Source of the DNA: Centrapalus pauciflorus
Taxonomy: Eukaryota > Streptophyta > Magnoliopsida > Asterales > Asteraceae
Direction: 5' to 3'
Assembly: GCA_020465985.1 (NCBI GenBank)
Contig: JAANYP010004836.1
Location: 1 to 64,000, forward strand
DNA: 64,000 nt
Positions 61,430 to 64,000 of the stretch are shown in pieces. The position numbers and the translations under genes were made by a program. The first letter of the stretch is position 1. Every line of letters begins with the position of its first letter. The notes below the pieces were generated by a model, which saw only the letters and a program-made list of their open reading frames with translations, was not told where the DNA came from and ran no database searches.

Positions 61430-61677
61430 GCCCACATCATCATTTGGGCGCGGATCTTCTAATCCCGACCCGACCGGAGCCTCTTTAAAAGAGGTGGGTC
61501 AACGGTCAATCACACATGTTTCTTCTTCTTTAAGCTTTCTCTCATCTCCTCTCCTTCTTCTTTCTTCTTCCTTTCCGTCGCTACCACCGCCCAAGAACCA
61601 CCATATCATCCACTTCAAGCTTTTGCACCATCATATTTCTCTGTTTTTCTTGCATTTTCCTTCTTCGACATCACCAG
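61430..61677 (+). promoter_or_regulatory. putative internal promoter and non-coding leader exon (Copia-2)
   Basis: GGCCCACATCATC and TTGGGCGCGGATC, GACCCGACC, a TATA-like CTCTTTAAAAGAGG (61481-61494, itself palindromic), GTCAA motifs resembling W-box cores, and a CT-rich leader with CTTCTTCTTT runs. It ends CACCAG|GTAACA at 61677. The motif order equals Copia-1 643-905 although the spacers have diverged. Short ATG frames here (such as 61392-61778) cross the donor and are unlikely products. Confidence 0.5.
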
Positions 61678-62754
61678 GTAACACTTTTCTATCTTTCTTT
61701 CAGTCTTTAACTTCGAATATTGCCTGTTTGATTTTCAAAATATTTCTAGTTTTTACTTTCGGTTTTTATATATTTTAGGTACTGAAATGTGTTATTTTTC
61801 TTTAGTTGTAGTTAGATAAAATGTTCAGGAACTTGTTTTAGACTAGGATCTGTAATTTCATGCATTTTTATTAACATTTCAACTGTTCACGTTTATTTTT
61901 TGCATGAACATTAACTGCACTCATGCAGTTTCGGATGTCCGAATTCGGACCACCACCCGAATTCGGATGTCCGACTTAGACTAGGTTCAAAAATTTTCAA
62001 AGTACAAATCCAATTTCGGACCACTGTTGATCCGAATGCGGACCACTGTTGATCCGAATTCGGACCATCAAAGCAGGGCCAAAATTTTCAAAACTTGAAT
62101 AATAGTCTAAGTCAGTTCACCACTGTTCATCCGAATTCGGATGATATCCGAATTCGGTACCCATCCGAATTCTGGGTACCATCCGAAATCAGGACCTATC
62201 CATATCATTTCATGCATTTACATAAGTCATCAACCGAATTCGGATCATGGTTCATAACCCATCCGAATTCGGACCACTTTCTTTCATTTCATGCCTCACA
62301 TTTCGGACCATCATCCGAATTCGGTCCATGGTCCTCACCACCTCCGAATTCGGACCAACACACATCATTCATGCATCATCCGATTTCGGACTGATCCGAA
62401 TTCGGTGACACTGTTCATCCGAATTCGCACCATCCGAAATCCAACACTTAGGATTTTTTTAAAATTTTTCATTTTTCCATTTCTGCATTTTTATATAAAT
62501 TCAAAAAATCACAAAAAATAGTTCCATCCAAGTGCACCACTGATTAGAGTTAAGATCAGTGTTTGAGTGATATGGTCTTATCTAACATCGGTCTCTTAAC
62601 GATTGATTTTGGACTTTATTAGTGGAATTTTATTCTGCTAATAAAGACCCGATGTTAAACAGCTCAGACAATTTCTATTTCACACTCATCTAGACTTCAC
62701 ATCAATGCATTATCATCTCAAGTCTTATGAGTCTAATTGTGTTGCACTTTGCAG
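61678..62754 (+). other. putative leader intron with CCGAATTCGG cluster (Copia-2)
   Basis: Donor GTAACA at 61678; acceptor GTTGCACTTTGCAG at 62754, four bases before the ORF's ATG. About 20 CCGAATTCGG-type motifs fill 61925-62440. Length 1077 nt. Frames inside it (62095-62521) are repeat translation. Inferred, not demonstrated. Confidence 0.5.
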
Positions 62755-62758
62755 GATA

Positions 62759-64000
62759 ATGGATCCCGCAATCATTCTCACCGTACCCCATTCTCCCATC
62801 CCAAATAACAATGCTCAGCTACCCGAGGAATCCATCCTACCCAGCGCCGAGTTTGTCGAGTTTATCCCTCATAACTGGCAACTCGACGTTTCCATCCTTA
62901 CAAAAGAAACCCAAACCCTTGCCTTCGACATCCTCACCCGCCATCCCATCTATTATGCACTATCAACTGCCATAGCTATTCCCTAGATATACCTCCAACA
63001 ATTCTGGAACAGGCTCCAATATATAACCGACCCCGAACCTCACTTCACCTCCACCATTGACTGCGTTCCGGTCAAAATCACCACCGCTGCAATCCGCCAC
63101 ATTCTTCATCTACCCACAGAAGACTACCTTCCCACCCTTGATTCATTCGACCCAAACCCATCCGTCTCTGAGGCCCTAACTGAGATACAAACTCTAGGGT
63201 ATGACGGTCCTCTTTCCAAACCATCAGACTTCCGCACGAAAAACCTTCAGTCCCACTGGCGGATTCTATTCGATGTGCTTAACAAATGCCTCATCGCCAA
63301 GCATTCAGGTCATGACTCGGCGTCGGCCCAGGTATTAGCCATGTTCACCGGCTTTGCCTTTGACCGACACGTGGACTATGCTGCTTTCATCTTTGAAGAA
63401 TTACGAAGAGTCTACGTCGAAAGAAGCACAAAGAAAGGTCGCAAGTATGTTCCTTTTCAAAGATTCCTTCAACTCATCATCCAGTGTGCAATGGATCAAG
63501 ACGATGACATACATGAGCGTCCGGAGGCTGATGTCTACCCCACAGTGGCAATTCAAAAGTTAACTCTGCCAAAGGGGGCCCCGACGGTACCGGTGATGAA
63601 AATTCATCTATCTACTCTAACGAGGTCAAGGGGCACAGAGCGGGTAAGGGCGTATATAAGAGAGAGTTATCCGGATGATTCTCTGTCGGAATCGACTGAG
63701 ACTAACCAGTCCGAAGGTGAGCAAAGAGAGAGTGAGCATGAGGGAGAACAGATGGATGTTCAACAATCTATGGGTTTCGGTGAGCGGGAGGGTGAGATTG
63801 TGAGGGAGGGAGATGTAGGCGAGACGACAGAGACGACGGATTCCGAAAGAACCGTCTCTGTCGTAAGAGCGAGGGAAATTCAGTCTGAGGGTGAACCAAG
63901 CCCTGTTAGCCGGACTCCCCTTCATAAGACCGTTAGTCCAGCGGTCGAAACAACCCCCACCACCCACTTGGTTTCCCCTCAAAGGGAAACCACTTCATTC
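62759..64000 (+). pseudogene. additional 3' ORF of Copia-2 (aORF), one internal stop, runs off window
   Basis: ATG 62759-62761 (MDPAIILTVPHSP) lies just after a splice-acceptor-like site. The frame stays open for at least 414 codons except TAG 62984-62986. Readable pieces: FVEFIPHNWQLDVS, IYLQQFWNRLQY, AAIRHILHLP, HWRILFDVLNKCLIAK, VLAMFTGFAF, FQRFLQLIIQC, then an acidic Ser/Glu-rich tail. I see no enzyme motif, signal peptide or membrane span, so it is not envelope-like. From memory, similar proteins (YLQQFW... start, ~25-residue spacing) lie behind pol in Asteraceae Copia elements; function unknown. Open length and clean codon pattern beyond the stop point to recent selection. Confidence 0.75.

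Larger units (their letters stand above)
52350..64000 (+). mobile_element. Copia-2: Ty1/Copia element, sister of Copia-1, 3' end outside window
   Basis: Plus strand: LTR 52350-52693, primer site 52696, leader with motif cluster, gag from 53738, intron-like segment 57182-57460, pol to 60756, spacer with a purine tract, internal promoter-like region 61430-61677, putative intron, additional ORF from 62759 running off the edge. Lesions: stops at 55535, 56978, 57053, 59438, 59860 and 59962, a 64-nt deletion at 57484, and small frameshifts near 58745 and 59570. None is shared with Copia-1. Confidence 0.95.

Noticed and set aside
61392..61778. 128-codon frame after pol
   Set aside because: Crosses the predicted promoter, leader and splice donor; Copia-1 has no matching frame with similar protein.
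62759..64000. Additional ORF as a retroviral-type envelope gene
   Set aside because: No signal peptide, no membrane span and no furin-like or fusion-peptide region visible in the part inside the window.

Overview
This window looks like repeat-dominated heterochromatin from a plant nuclear genome, most likely a eudicot. Everything recognisable is plant transposable element or satellite: Ty1/Copia and Ty3/Gypsy LTR retrotransposons primed by initiator-Met tRNA, a Helitron, foldback (Mutator-like) elements and a very AT-rich satellite. I found no host gene and no tRNA or rRNA gene. The two Copia elements at the ends resemble, from memory, Asteraceae Copia elements with an extra ORF behind pol. 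That lineage guess is weak.

Layout. (1) 1-10119: a minus-strand Copia element ('Copia-1') whose 3' end lies beyond the left edge. It has gag 8657-5187, a 279-nt putative gag/pol intron, pol 4916-1555, then a promoter/leader/intron module running off the edge. (2) 10120-20738 and 46061-52349: two halves of one satellite array (~85-bp units in higher-order repeats), the left half carrying a 967-bp foldback element. (3) 20739-46060: a nest splitting the array. Element A (minus strand, target duplication TAATC) has element B of the same family in its 5' LTR (duplication CTTTC). B in turn holds Gypsy element C (plus strand, duplication TAACC), and B's 5' LTR also holds a foldback MITE and a Helitron in its AT tract. 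(4) 52350-64000: a second copy of the end element ('Copia-2'), plus strand, running off the right edge. The two Copia copies point away from each other.

State of the genes. Every gag and pol is broken. Copia-1 and Copia-2 carry different lesions, so they decayed independently from competent parents. A and B share at least three gag lesions, so their family spread after its gag was dead. C has LTRs with only about eight differences over ~2.45 kb but a badly decayed interior, so it too was probably copied in trans.

Most interesting points: both Copia copies have what looks like an internal Pol II promoter, a non-coding leader exon ending in a good splice donor, an intron full of CCGAATTCGG-type motifs and, where visible (Copia-2), a splice acceptor 4 nt before an additional ORF of at least 414 codons. 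Both also have a phase-0 intron-like segment between gag and pol whose retention stops translation within three codons. Finally, three LTR elements integrated at the same 5-bp position of the satellite unit.
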